This document shows positions 26,881 to 36,369 of a stretch of 64,000 nucleotides of DNA, piece by piece. The stretch spans positions 1,209,402-1,273,401 of the forward strand of contig NZ_OZ035017.1 in the NCBI RefSeq assembly GCF_964031245.1. Direction: 5' to 3'. The notes under the pieces were generated by a model. That model was not told the DNA's origin and did not search any database. It was given only the letters and a program-made list of their open reading frames with translations. Numbering within the stretch: the first letter of the stretch is position 1; the number at the start of each line of letters is the position of its first letter. Source of the stretch: Rickettsiella endosymbiont of Miltochrista miniata (GTDB lineage: Bacteria > Pseudomonadota > Gammaproteobacteria > Diplorickettsiales > Diplorickettsiaceae). A program made the position numbers and the translations under genes.

Positions 26881-27332
26881 TATTTTTTCTTTCCAATAAT
26901 AAATTGATTATTTAACCAATCACGAAAACCGCAACCTAACCGACGCTGCTTAATTTGAAAAAGCCAAAAATGATAACGAAAGATTTGCGTTAAAATAATA
27001 ACGCTAATGGCAAGACAAGGAAAAAATCCTCGTAAAGCATTATTATATAAGAAATAAATGCTATAGCTAAGAGTCAGTAAGAAAAGAAAAATCCATATCC
27101 ACATCAAACGCGTAAATTCTTTACTGCGTTGAATTAAATCGGCTGGAGTTAGCTTAAGACGTAACAGTGCCTCTTCAAAGGACTCCTGTGTCTTAGCTTG
27201 ATCAGGAATGAAAAACTTTTTAATAAATCCGAAAATCGAACGATTGCTTTTAACCAATTGCCGATAGTCTATCCACTTCGGAACATCAACAGCTGGCTTA
27301 ATTATTTTTTTTATACCACCAAAAAAACTCAC
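26880..27332 (-). CDS. icmV: Dot/Icm protein IcmV
   Basis: 150 residues, equal to Legionella IcmV. Two adjacent hydrophobic segments (about 72-90 and 95-112) flanked by basic stretches; inner-membrane component. Identified by length, topology and its position directly before dotA and divergent from icmW, the order conserved in Legionella and Coxiella. Stop overlaps the dotA start (TAATG). Confidence 0.82.
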   Translation of the reverse strand: MSFFGGIKKIIKPAVDVPKWIDYRQLVKSNRSIFGFIKKFFIPDQAKTQESFEEALLRLKLTPADLIQRSKEFTRLMWIWIFLFLLTLSYSIYFLYNNALRGFFPCLAISVIILTQIFRYHFWLFQIKQRRLGCGFRDWLNNQFIIGKKK

Positions 27333-27582
27333 GTATCACCCCGCGGTTTAATTACCTATATTATCCCGACCACACCAAACTTGCAAATTTCAGTTCTCTA
27401 GGCATATTTAGACAGCCAAATGCCGCCAATAGAGCTTCCTGAAGTAAGCTTACCCCCAGTAAATTTTCACCTAGACCTAGATTGGGTTTGATTTAGCTTG
27501 CATTAAGTTGGATAATCAAGATTCCTTTGCAGCAGTTTTATACCTATTAAAATAGAATATTACAAATAAAAATATAATACTT
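27333..27582. promoter_or_regulatory. Divergent icmV-icmW promoter region
   Basis: 250 bp between the oppositely oriented icmV-dotA and icmWX units, without a gene. AT-rich near icmW (CTATTAAAATAGAATATTAC) and must contain promoters for both sides. I find no clean PmrA box; the nearest is a degenerate TTAAGTTGGATAATC around 27502-27520. Confidence 0.5.
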
Positions 27583-28035
27583 ATGCCTGATCTCACTCAC
27601 AAAGGTTCACATCTCTATTGGAAACACTATCAAGACCCTTTGATCTATCGGGTTCTTTGCTTCATGGAAAGTGTTGAATCCTGGACTCAGGATGGCGATA
27701 GCGCACTTGAAGCCAGTATCTTAGAACTGGGTAAAGAGCTGGATGATATCGATAAAGTCGATCTGGATAAACTCGCTCAACAAGCTTTGTTTATCCGTTT
27801 AGGCAACCACTTAGGTATGTCACGTACTTTACGTCTACTCCAAGCCTTAGATACATCACATCCAGGTTCTGCCGCTAAATTACTCATGCATGCCGAAGAA
27901 GTCAGTAATGGTCCTGAAGATGAAGCTGGCTTATTTCTGCGTAGGAATATTAGCTTTGAGCGCTTACGTCTACTCGCCAGAGTTTTTTCGCAAGATCGTT
28001 TGGACTTAGTTTTAAAAGCGTTAGAGGGGGAGTAA
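27583..28035 (+). CDS. icmW: Dot/Icm chaperone IcmW
   Basis: 150 residues (Legionella 151), small acidic cytoplasmic protein. IcmW works with IcmS as an adaptor that presents effectors to the DotL coupling complex. Typical sequence: MPDLTHKGSHLYWKHYQDPL, ESWTQDGDSALE, LGNHLGMSRTLRLLQALD and GPEDEAGLFLRRNI. Start ATG 27583. The next gene begins 2 bp after the stop. Confidence 0.95.
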   Translation: MPDLTHKGSHLYWKHYQDPLIYRVLCFMESVESWTQDGDSALEASILELGKELDDIDKVDLDKLAQQALFIRLGNHLGMSRTLRLLQALDTSHPGSAAKLLMHAEEVSNGPEDEAGLFLRRNISFERLRLLARVFSQDRLDLVLKALEGE

Positions 28036-28037
28036 TT

Positions 28038-28544
28038 GTGAGTATATCTCGATATGCTTTAATTTTTTTCGGTTGTTCCTCGATCGGTCTGGCACATGCT
28101 TATTCTGCATCCACGAAAAATGATCCTTTGCAAGACTATCGTGATGAAATCAAACAGTCTGAAGCCAATGCCTCGCAAGCGGTTCTGGATGCCTTGAAAG
28201 CAGCCAATGCCACCCCGGACAGCTCTTCTCAACAAAACAAGTCAGTACCTGAAGCCCCTGCATCATCAACGCCCACGCCTCGTTCAAATAACGATAAAGC
28301 CTTTTCACCTTCAGATAAACCTGCAAACACAGCCAATAAAAATCCCTGGCTGCAGCCTAATCCCTGGGCAAAGCAACCGCCTAATATTTGGGAAAAAAAC
28401 GCCAAAGTAAACCCTTATTCCAATGCACCTATTCCAGGTCCAACGCCATCAGCAAATTTAGCTATTCCTAGTCCACCGAATATTTTTGCGCCCTCACAAA
28501 CAACCCCTAATACAAACAAATCGCAATCCAATGCTAATTTATAA
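28038..28544 (+). CDS. Pro/Asn-rich exported protein between icmW and icmX
   Basis: 168 residues. Signal peptide (MSISRYALIFFGCSSIGLAHA), then a short charged helix and a Pro/Asn/Ser-rich tail with repeated NPW-type units (NPWLQPNPWAKQPPNIW). Start GTG, GGGGAG 5 nt upstream. No family recognised. In Legionella icmX follows icmW directly, so this gene is an insertion or a split-off low-complexity part. Probably periplasmic, serving the secretion system. Confidence 0.72.
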   Translation: MSISRYALIFFGCSSIGLAHAYSASTKNDPLQDYRDEIKQSEANASQAVLDALKAANATPDSSSQQNKSVPEAPASSTPTPRSNNDKAFSPSDKPANTANKNPWLQPNPWAKQPPNIWEKNAKVNPYSNAPIPGPTPSANLAIPSPPNIFAPSQTTPNTNKSQSNANL

Positions 28545-28579
28545 GAAATTTTACTTTCAAACTCCATGAGGATGTTTTT

Positions 28580-29593
28580 ATGCCTTACTCATCAAAAATA
28601 AAAACTTTAAAAAACAGTTTTTTAAGTATTAGTTTAGCAAGCCTAAGTTTCTACAGCCTATCTAGTTATGCAGATACTACCAATAATATCGGTGTTGATA
28701 ACTTAATTGCAGGTTATGGAACTATTGCAATCCATGCCAGTGCCATGAACACTGCACCGGTAGGTGATGACTTAACTATTGCTATTAACAATGCTCAAGC
28801 CGCTTATTTGTTATATCCCACCTCACCCTTGGTTAGCCCATTGACGCAACAACTACTTATCCAATCTGCTAATTTAGATGATAAAAACAATAATATAGTC
28901 GCTTTTACTTGGAATCCGAATACAAAAGCTAATCCTAATATAGAAAAAAATCCTTTACACTCGATAGATATCAATAGTTTGCTACAACCTATTAGCTATA
29001 GTGACACCGAAGCCGCTGAAGCTAAAAATGTTATTAATGCCTTAAATACTTCGCTAACACCTATCAATACCGTCAACTTCAATCAACTGGTTGCTAATCT
29101 AAATGGGGATAAAAAGAATAATCTAAGAATTAAACTGAATGAAAAACCCATACAAGAATATCTCGCGAGCTTACGCAGCTATTTAGCCACACAAAGTGTC
29201 GCGCTAAGTAATCTTAATCAACTGTACGCAGAACGACAACCCATCGATCCTAGCAAAGCCGATCCTGCCGTGCAGCCTGCATTGGCAGCATTAAGTCGTC
29301 AAACATCGGGCCCAGTCAGCCTATTAAAATTAGAAAATTTTATGGCAACACGCCGAATTCTAGATAAAAACTGGTATAAAAATGATTTGATTAATGAAAA
29401 TCCAGCCACATTGCAGCGTCAACAAGTCGAATTATTAGCCGAAAACTTAGCAGAGAGCTATCAAACACGGATGACATTAGAGCGTTTACTCGCTACTATG
29501 TCGGTCTTAGTGTTAGAACTCAACAACCAAGGAAGAGCTCAACTGATACAACAAGCGCAAAACATCAATAACCCTAACCCAACATCAGGATAA
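28580..29593 (+). CDS. icmX: IcmX-like periplasmic Dot/Icm protein
   Basis: 337 residues, shorter than Legionella IcmX (about 466). Signal peptide at the N-terminus (FLSISLASLSFYSLSSYA, likely cleaved after SSYA), then a helical periplasmic protein without membrane segments. The call rests on its place downstream of icmW, the signal peptide, and the overall layout; sequence identity was not tested. If homologous, the missing length may correspond partly to the preceding Pro-rich gene. Confidence 0.62.
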   Translation: MPYSSKIKTLKNSFLSISLASLSFYSLSSYADTTNNIGVDNLIAGYGTIAIHASAMNTAPVGDDLTIAINNAQAAYLLYPTSPLVSPLTQQLLIQSANLDDKNNNIVAFTWNPNTKANPNIEKNPLHSIDINSLLQPISYSDTEAAEAKNVINALNTSLTPINTVNFNQLVANLNGDKKNNLRIKLNEKPIQEYLASLRSYLATQSVALSNLNQLYAERQPIDPSKADPAVQPALAALSRQTSGPVSLLKLENFMATRRILDKNWYKNDLINENPATLQRQQVELLAENLAESYQTRMTLERLLATMSVLVLELNNQGRAQLIQQAQNINNPNPTSG

Positions 29594-29640
29594 TTTTCTC
29601 TTAGAAACTACATGGAATTTAAACATATCATATGCTTTTT

Positions 29641-29764
29641 ATACTCACAGCAATTGGATTTTTGGCAGGGCGCCGCGATAATGAAGCAACCTTCATTTCT
29701 TCAAGATACATGAGGATTGCGAATTGAGCGGCAACGCAGACAAAAATTCAAGTGCGAAGAGTAT
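29641..29764 (+). repeat. MITE-like interspersed repeat, copy 3 (provides the dxs start)
   Basis: 124 bp from ATACTCACAGCAATTGGATT to CAAGTGCGAAGAGTAT. Terminal inverted repeats beginning ATACTC; flanked by TA-rich sequence (TTTATACTC..GAGTATATT), consistent with TA target use as in IS630/Tc1-type MITEs. The last 41 bp overlap the predicted dxs start region. Confidence 0.85.
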
Positions 29765-31616
29765 ATTAGAACAGATTAATTCTCCCGCACAGTTGCGCAA
29801 CCTCACACCTACGCAGCTGCCGCAATTAGCCACAGAGCTCAGAGCGTTTCTTATTCAAACGCTGGATCAATGTGGGGGTCATTTTGCCGCTAATTTAGGA
29901 ACCGTAGAATTAACCATTGCCTTGCATTATGTGTTTAATACGCCATACGATCATATTGTTTGGGACGTCGGCCATCAGGCCTATCCACATAAAATTCTGA
30001 CCGGTCGCCGCGAACAACTCTGCAGTATTCGAAAAACTCATGGTTTAGCGCCCTTTCCTTCGCGCGAAGAAAGTTCATTTGATAGCTTTGGTGTCGGTCA
30101 TTCGAGCACTTCTATTAGCGCAGCATTAGGATTTAGTGTCGCCGCTAAAAAAAATAACACCGGCCAAAAAGCGATAGCAGTTATAGGCGATGGAGCGATG
30201 ACTGCAGGTATGGCCTTTGAAGCTTTAAATCATGCGGGCGATATCCATGCGGATCTTTTAGTCGTACTCAATGACAATGACATGTCGATTTCCAACAATG
30301 TCGGCGCCTTATCTAATTATTTTGCGCGTATATTATCCAGTAAACTTTACTCTAGTGTGAGAGAAGGCAGTAAAAGAATTTTAGAATCTATTCCCAGTGT
30401 ACGTAAACTCGCTAAACGTACTGAAGAGCATGTCAAAGGGATGTTAGTACCGGGTACTTTATTTGAAGAATTAGGTTTTAATTATATTGGCCCGATTGAT
30501 GGCCATGACTTACCTTTATTGTTAAATACACTCAGCAATTTACGTCAATTATCTGGCCCGCAACTGGTTCATGTCATTACTACCAAAGGCAAAGGTTATA
30601 CTGCCGCAGAACAAAACCCTATTGCTTATCATGCCGTCAACCCACATTTTTTAGCGCCGGTATTACCCACTACTGCGAATAAACCCAAACCTAGAACCTA
30701 CGCGAATATTTTTGGGCAATGGATTTGCGATATGGCGGCTACCGATGAGCGTCTAATCGCGATTACACCGGCGATGCGTGAAGGATCGGATCTAATAGAG
30801 TTTTCGGAACGTTATCCGGATCGTTACTTTGACGTTGGCATCGCGGAACAACATGCCGTCACTTTCGCGGCAGGTTTAGCCTGCGCAGGTCAAAAACCAG
30901 TAGTTGCCATTTATTCTACCTTTTTGCAACGTGCTTATGATCAACTGATACATGATGTTGCGCTACAAAATCTACCTGTATTGTTTGCTTTAGATAGGGC
31001 CGGAATTGTCGGTGGAGACGGCGCAACCCACCATGGTTGCTTTGATCTATCTTATCTGCGTTGCATTCCGAATCTGACTATCATGACACCGAGCAATGAA
31101 AATGAATTAAGACAAATGCTTTACACTGGTTTTCAACTAACCACGCCTTGCGCAGTACGATATCCGCGTGGCGTCGGGAGAGGCACTTTAGTAGAAGAAA
31201 AAATGTCATGTATCCCTATCGGCAAAGCAGAAATCTGTCGTAAAGGACTATCGATAGCCTTGTTGGCCTTTGGCTCCATGTTGCATCCCGCTCTCAGTGT
31301 CGGTGAGTCATTGGATGCAACTGTGGTTAATATGCGCTTCGTCAAACCTTTAGACGAAAAGTTGTTGCGTAATCTAGCAAAAACACATGGCTTATTGGTC
31401 AGCTTAGAAGAAAATGTTAAGGTAGGTGGTGCCGGGTCAGCGGTGAGTGAGTTTCTACATCAACAAGGCATTCCTTGTGATGTATTGATCTTAGGACTTC
31501 CGGGTCAATTTATTGAACATGGTGACCCAAATACATTGCTTGCAGAAGCAGGTTTAGATGCTGCTACTATTTTGTCTGTTATTGAGCAACGACTAGCACT
31601 ATCACTTACTTTTTAG
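29724..31616 (+). CDS. dxs: 1-deoxy-D-xylulose-5-phosphate synthase
   Basis: 630 residues. Thiamine-diphosphate enzyme joining pyruvate and glyceraldehyde-3-phosphate, first step of the MEP isoprenoid pathway. Visible: [35 protein letters not shown], the ThDP motif [43 protein letters not shown] and [15 protein letters not shown]. The only in-frame start before the conserved region is TTG at 29724 (AGGA 7 nt upstream). It and the first 13 codons, [12 protein letters not shown], lie inside the MITE-like repeat; an in-frame stop at 29682 excludes any longer form. Confidence 0.95.
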   Translation: MSGNADKNSSAKSILEQINSPAQLRNLTPTQLPQLATELRAFLIQTLDQCGGHFAANLGTVELTIALHYVFNTPYDHIVWDVGHQAYPHKILTGRREQLCSIRKTHGLAPFPSREESSFDSFGVGHSSTSISAALGFSVAAKKNNTGQKAIAVIGDGAMTAGMAFEALNHAGDIHADLLVVLNDNDMSISNNVGALSNYFARILSSKLYSSVREGSKRILESIPSVRKLAKRTEEHVKGMLVPGTLFEELGFNYIGPIDGHDLPLLLNTLSNLRQLSGPQLVHVITTKGKGYTAAEQNPIAYHAVNPHFLAPVLPTTANKPKPRTYANIFGQWICDMAATDERLIAITPAMREGSDLIEFSERYPDRYFDVGIAEQHAVTFAAGLACAGQKPVVAIYSTFLQRAYDQLIHDVALQNLPVLFALDRAGIVGGDGATHHGCFDLSYLRCIPNLTIMTPSNENELRQMLYTGFQLTTPCAVRYPRGVGRGTLVEEKMSCIPIGKAEICRKGLSIALLAFGSMLHPALSVGESLDATVVNMRFVKPLDEKLLRNLAKTHGLLVSLEENVKVGGAGSAVSEFLHQQGIPCDVLILGLPGQFIEHGDPNTLLAEAGLDAATILSVIEQRLALSLTF

Positions 31617-31686
31617 TACAGTGAGCACATTTTCTGGGCTTTTGTTGAGTTTGTTGCGTAAAGCATACTGAGACTTTTTTATATTT

Positions 31687-34395
31687 ATGATTTCTAAGCT
31701 TTTAAGTAAATTTATTCCTAGCCGCAATCAGCGCGTACTAAAACAATTTGAAAAAACCGTTGTTGCGATAAATGCGCTAGAACCTAGTATGCAAAGTTTA
31801 TCTGATGCGCAATTGCAAGCAAAAACATCAGAATTCAAAGCCCGCTTACAAGATGGTTGCTCTTTAGATGAATTGTTAATAGAAGCTTTTGCTGTAGTGC
31901 GTGAAACAAGTACTCGTGTGTTAGGTTTGCGTCATTTCGATGTACAACTAATTGGTGGAATGGTTTTACATAGTGGCAAAATTGCTGAAATGCGTACTGG
32001 TGAAGGTAAAACCTTAGTCGCTACCTTACCTGCTTATCTGAATGGCTTAAGTGGTTTAGGTGTACACATCGTGACTGTCAACGATTACTTAGCCAAACGC
32101 GACGCCGAATGGATGAAGCCAGTCTATGCTTTTCTAGGTTTAAGTACCGGTGTGATTGTTTCTGATCTCCCTCTTCCCCAACGACAAGCGTCTTACGCGG
32201 CAGATATTACTTACGGTACCAATAACGAATTTGGCTTTGATTATTTACGCGATAATATGGCTTTCTCATTGGCAGAAAAATCACAACGCATTTTAAATTT
32301 TGCCATTGTCGATGAAGTGGACTCCATCTTGATAGATGAAGCTCGTACCCCCTTAATTATTTCTGGTGCCAGCGAAGAAAGCTCGGAACTTTATATCAAG
32401 ATCAATCAAATTATACCTAAACTGATTTTAAGAAAAGAAGAAGACGGTCCCGGCGATTTTTATCTGGATGAAAAAGCTAAACAAGCTTACTTAACCGAAG
32501 AAGGACATCAAAAGTTAGAAGAGTTATTAGTCAAACAAGGCTTACTAAATCCAGGTGAAAACTTATATCACCTGACTAATATTGGTTTAATGCATCATGT
32601 TTATGCGGCATTACGTGCACATTATCTATTTCAACGTGATATTGATTACATCGTACAAAATAATCAGGTAATCATTGTCGATGAACATACCGGCCGTTTA
32701 ATGTCGGGTCGACGCTGGTCGGATGGTTTACACCAAGCAGTTGAAGCCAAAGAAAAAGCCAACATTCAAAACGAAAATCAAACCTTAGCGTCGATCACGT
32801 TTCAGAATTACTTTCGCCTCTACCATAAACTGGCGGGGATGACTGGCACCGCCGATACCGAAGCGTATGAATTCCAGCAAATTTACAATTTAGAAGTCGT
32901 CGTTATTCCCACGCATTTACCGGTTTCACGTCATGATTTAGCCGATCAAATTTATTTGACCAAAGATGAGAAATTTACCGCCATCATCGACGATATTAAA
33001 GCTTGTCAGGCGCGTAAGCAGCCGATATTAGTCGGTACTGCATCGATAGAAACATCGGAATACTTATCGCAACTGCTAGAAAAAGAAAACATTCCCCATC
33101 AAGTGCTTAACGCTAAGTTTCACGAAAAGGAAGCCCAAATTATTGCTGAAGCCGGTCGTCCTGGCACAGTAACCATTGCCACGAATATGGCTGGTCGTGG
33201 AACGGATATTGTTTTGGGTGGCAATTTAAAAGCTGAACTCGCTGCCTTACCGAGTGATAGCTCTGCGGAAGAAATTGCGCAACATAAACTTAACTGGCAA
33301 AAAAAACATGATGAAGTGATTGCCGCCGGTGGTTTACATATCATCGGTAGCGAGCGTCATGAATCACGCCGTATCGACAATCAATTACGCGGACGCTCCG
33401 GTCGACAAGGTGATCCAGGCTCCTCGCGTTTTTATTTATCCCTGCAAGATAATTTAATGCGGATTTTTGCTTCGGATCGAGTTGCCATGATTATGCAAAA
33501 GATTGGCATGCAGCCCGGCGAAGCCATTGAACATCGCTGGATAACGCGCGCCATAGAAAATGCACAACGTAAGGTAGAGGGCCGTAATTTTGATGTGCGC
33601 AAACAATTATTAGAGTTTGATAACGTCGCCAACGAACAACGTAAAGTGATTTATGAACAACGTAATGAATTATTGGCTACAGAAGATATTTCACCGGTGA
33701 TTAACAATTTATGGGCTGACGTTATCTATAGCGCCATTGAACATTTTATTCCACCACAAAGCTTAGAAGAACAATGGGATATACCGGGCTTAAAAAATGA
33801 GTTGAAACAAAATTTTTGCTTAGATTTGCCGATAGACACATGGTTGGAAGATCCTAACTGTCTGGAAGAAAATCTCCGTGAAAAAATATTATTTGCCGCT
33901 CAAAATGCTTATGCAGAAAAAGAAAAATTATTTGGCTCGCCGACGCTGCGCCAAGTTGAAAAAACTTTGATGCTACAAACACTGGATACTTTATGGAAAG
34001 ATCATTTAGCGGCTATGGATCATTTACGTCAAGGGATACATCTGCGTGGCTATGCACAAAAAAATCCGAAACAAGAATACAAGCGTGAATCTTTCCTATT
34101 ATTTGCTGAACTTTTAGATCAATTAAAATACCAAGTCATCAGTTTATTGAGCTGTTTGCAAATACAGACACCTGAAGATGCCGAACGCTTGGAAGAGCAA
34201 CGACGCCAACAAATGCCACAATTACTCGATTTTCAACATCAAGACTTATTAGCGACTGATGGGGAATCATTAACTAATGAAACTGCAACCGCTCGTCTTA
34301 GTACGCAACGAAATTCTGATAAAACAGGACGCAATGATCCTTGTCCATGCGGTTCTGGAAAAAAATATAAACATTGCCATGGTCAGATCAATTAA
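31687..34395 (+). CDS. secA: Preprotein translocase ATPase SecA
   Basis: 902 residues. Motor of the Sec pathway. N-terminal SecA motifs ASRNQRVLK-like start ([16 protein letters not shown]), Walker [27 protein letters not shown] (DEAD motif), [14 protein letters not shown] and [15 protein letters not shown]. The C-terminal zinc-binding SEC-C tail [13 protein letters not shown] binds SecB. ATG 70 bp after dxs. Confidence 0.98.
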   Translation: MISKLLSKFIPSRNQRVLKQFEKTVVAINALEPSMQSLSDAQLQAKTSEFKARLQDGCSLDELLIEAFAVVRETSTRVLGLRHFDVQLIGGMVLHSGKIAEMRTGEGKTLVATLPAYLNGLSGLGVHIVTVNDYLAKRDAEWMKPVYAFLGLSTGVIVSDLPLPQRQASYAADITYGTNNEFGFDYLRDNMAFSLAEKSQRILNFAIVDEVDSILIDEARTPLIISGASEESSELYIKINQIIPKLILRKEEDGPGDFYLDEKAKQAYLTEEGHQKLEELLVKQGLLNPGENLYHLTNIGLMHHVYAALRAHYLFQRDIDYIVQNNQVIIVDEHTGRLMSGRRWSDGLHQAVEAKEKANIQNENQTLASITFQNYFRLYHKLAGMTGTADTEAYEFQQIYNLEVVVIPTHLPVSRHDLADQIYLTKDEKFTAIIDDIKACQARKQPILVGTASIETSEYLSQLLEKENIPHQVLNAKFHEKEAQIIAEAGRPGTVTIATNMAGRGTDIVLGGNLKAELAALPSDSSAEEIAQHKLNWQKKHDEVIAAGGLHIIGSERHESRRIDNQLRGRSGRQGDPGSSRFYLSLQDNLMRIFASDRVAMIMQKIGMQPGEAIEHRWITRAIENAQRKVEGRNFDVRKQLLEFDNVANEQRKVIYEQRNELLATEDISPVINNLWADVIYSAIEHFIPPQSLEEQWDIPGLKNELKQNFCLDLPIDTWLEDPNCLEENLREKILFAAQNAYAEKEKLFGSPTLRQVEKTLMLQTLDTLWKDHLAAMDHLRQGIHLRGYAQKNPKQEYKRESFLLFAELLDQLKYQVISLLSCLQIQTPEDAERLEEQRRQQMPQLLDFQHQDLLATDGESLTNETATARLSTQRNSDKTGRNDPCPCGSGKKYKHCHGQIN

Positions 34396-34414
34396 TTTAT
34401 AAAATCCATTTATT

Positions 34415-35191
34415 ATGTCATCTATTATTATAAAAACTTCGCTAGAAATCGATAAAATGCGTATTGCGGGACGCTTAGCGGCAGAAGTTTTAGAAATGAT
34501 TGTCCCGTATGTTAAAGTAGGGGTTACCACCAACCACCTCGATAAAATCTGTCATGACTATATCGTCAATGAACAACAAGCCATCCCTGCTCCCTTAAAC
34601 TATCGTGGTTTTCCGAAATCTATTTGCACATCTATCAATCACCAGGTCTGCCACGGCATCCCTAGCGATCGCGTCTTAAAAGATGGCGACCTGATTAATA
34701 TTGATGTCACTGTCATTAAAGACGGTTACCACGGTGACACCAGTAAAATGTTTTTTGTCGGTAAACCTTCGATATTAGCGCAACGTTTATCAAAAATAAC
34801 TCAAGAATGTTTGTATAAATCCATACGCTTGGTCAAGCCTGGCACCCACTTAGGTGATATTGGCGCATGCATACAACAGTATGCCGAAGCTGAAGGATTT
34901 TCCGTAGTACGTGAATATTGTGGCCATGGTATAGGTCGACTCTTCCATGAAGACTTACAAATACTGCACTATGGTCGAACCGGTACTGGGGTCCAGTTAG
35001 TCCCTGGCATGACTTTCACCATAGAGCCTATGATCAATGCCGGTAAACGTTTCACTAAACTCATGCCGGATCAATGGACAGTCATAACCAAAGATCATAG
35101 CCTATCGGCGCAATGGGAACATACATTACTCGTTACTGAAACCGGTTATGAAGTATTGACTAAACGCACCGAAGAACGAGACTTTATCTAG
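34415..35191 (+). CDS. map: Methionine aminopeptidase, type I
   Basis: 258 residues. Removes initiator Met. The five metal ligands are visible: DLINIDVTVIKDGYHGDTSK (two Asp), GHGIGRLFHEDL (His), FTIEPMIN (Glu) and SAQWEHTLLV (Glu). NYRGFPKSICTSINHQVCHG is the substrate loop. ATG 19 bp after secA, so probably co-transcribed. Confidence 0.97.
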   Translation: MSSIIIKTSLEIDKMRIAGRLAAEVLEMIVPYVKVGVTTNHLDKICHDYIVNEQQAIPAPLNYRGFPKSICTSINHQVCHGIPSDRVLKDGDLINIDVTVIKDGYHGDTSKMFFVGKPSILAQRLSKITQECLYKSIRLVKPGTHLGDIGACIQQYAEAEGFSVVREYCGHGIGRLFHEDLQILHYGRTGTGVQLVPGMTFTIEPMINAGKRFTKLMPDQWTVITKDHSLSAQWEHTLLVTETGYEVLTKRTEERDFI

Positions 35192-35327
35192 ACTCTAGAA
35201 AAATAATTGTTCCTTTACCCCTTATGTTCACTAAAATTCTCTGGTTGATTTCAAGCTATTAAGCCTCTATAGTCGTTAATTCTGCGAATTTTACAAAATA
35301 AAAGCGTCAACAAATAAAAATAACAAT

Positions 35328-36365
35328 ATGTCAAAAAGCTTAATTTGCTACATATTCCTATCCGGCTTAATGGCCGCGAGTGCGGTTAGCATCGTTTTTA
35401 ATAAAAAAGGCACTCAACTCACATCTCCTGTAGTGGTGGAAGCTATTCCTGCATGCCTAGGATCTTGGCAAAAAACGATAGAGGCTGTCGGGAGTCTATC
35501 TGCCAGTCAAGGCACCGTTATCAAGGCGGAAACATCTGGCCGCATTACTGGCATTTTTTTCCGTTCCGGTGAAAATGTTAAAGCCGGTGCACCCTTGCTG
35601 CAGCTCAATCCGGATATTTTAAAAGCTCAATTAGATGCCGCTAAAGCGCAAACACAATTAAGTAAAGCCGACTATGAACGTGGTTTAACGTTGTATAAAA
35701 AAAAGGTATTTGCAAAAGCAGACCTTGATAAAGTTTCGGCAAGTTACCAAATCGATCTAGCTAAACAAGCGCAAAGTCAAGCCGCTTTCGATCAAACACT
35801 CATACGCGCGCCGTTCAGCGGACGATTAGGTCTCCGTCAGGTCAATTTAGGGGATATTATTGATCCGAGTACGCCTATTACCAACTTGGAGGCGATTAAT
35901 CTCTTATGGGTAGATTTTAATATACCCGGAACGGAAGCGAGCAAAATAACGATGGGTAGCAAGATATTGATTCACGCGAGTGCTTACCCAAATAAGACAT
36001 TTGTTGGCACTATTTATGCGGTTGATTCACACATCGATAATGACACACGCAGTTTAGCTGTACGCGCAAGCCTTAATAATGCGGAGCAAGCATTACTTCC
36101 TGGTGCTTTTGTTGATATTCAAATAGAAGTCGGTACACCACAAACCTTGATTATCGTCCCAGAAACCGCAGTCAATACTGATGATAACGGCAGCTTTGTG
36201 TATCGCATCATTCATCATAAAGCGATTAAAACATTCGTCAGTATCCGTTTTCATGAGGATGGAAAAATAGGGTTAGTGAGTAGTGATATTCATCCTGGAG
36301 ATCAAATTATTAGCGCCGGTGGTTTTAAAGTACAAGGAAATTCAGTCGTGATGGTCGAGAAATAA
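35328..36365 (+). CDS. RND efflux periplasmic adaptor (membrane fusion protein)
   Basis: 345 residues. N-terminal membrane anchor (about 5-22), a lipoyl/barrel-sandwich half GTVIKAETSGRITGIFFRSG, a short helical hairpin, then TLIRAPFSGRLGLRQVNLGD and the beta-barrel domain. HlyD/AcrA-type adaptor linking the inner-membrane pump to an outer-membrane channel. Followed after 4 bp by the pump gene; no outer-membrane channel gene is nearby, so a TolC-like protein must be encoded elsewhere. Confidence 0.9.
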   Translation: MSKSLICYIFLSGLMAASAVSIVFNKKGTQLTSPVVVEAIPACLGSWQKTIEAVGSLSASQGTVIKAETSGRITGIFFRSGENVKAGAPLLQLNPDILKAQLDAAKAQTQLSKADYERGLTLYKKKVFAKADLDKVSASYQIDLAKQAQSQAAFDQTLIRAPFSGRLGLRQVNLGDIIDPSTPITNLEAINLLWVDFNIPGTEASKITMGSKILIHASAYPNKTFVGTIYAVDSHIDNDTRSLAVRASLNNAEQALLPGAFVDIQIEVGTPQTLIIVPETAVNTDDNGSFVYRIIHHKAIKTFVSIRFHEDGKIGLVSSDIHPGDQIISAGGFKVQGNSVVMVEK

Positions 36366-36369
36366 ACCC

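Noticed and set aside
27495-27525. TTAAGTTGGATAATC as a PmrA box before icmW
   Set aside because: Second half-site is degenerate; too weak to claim.
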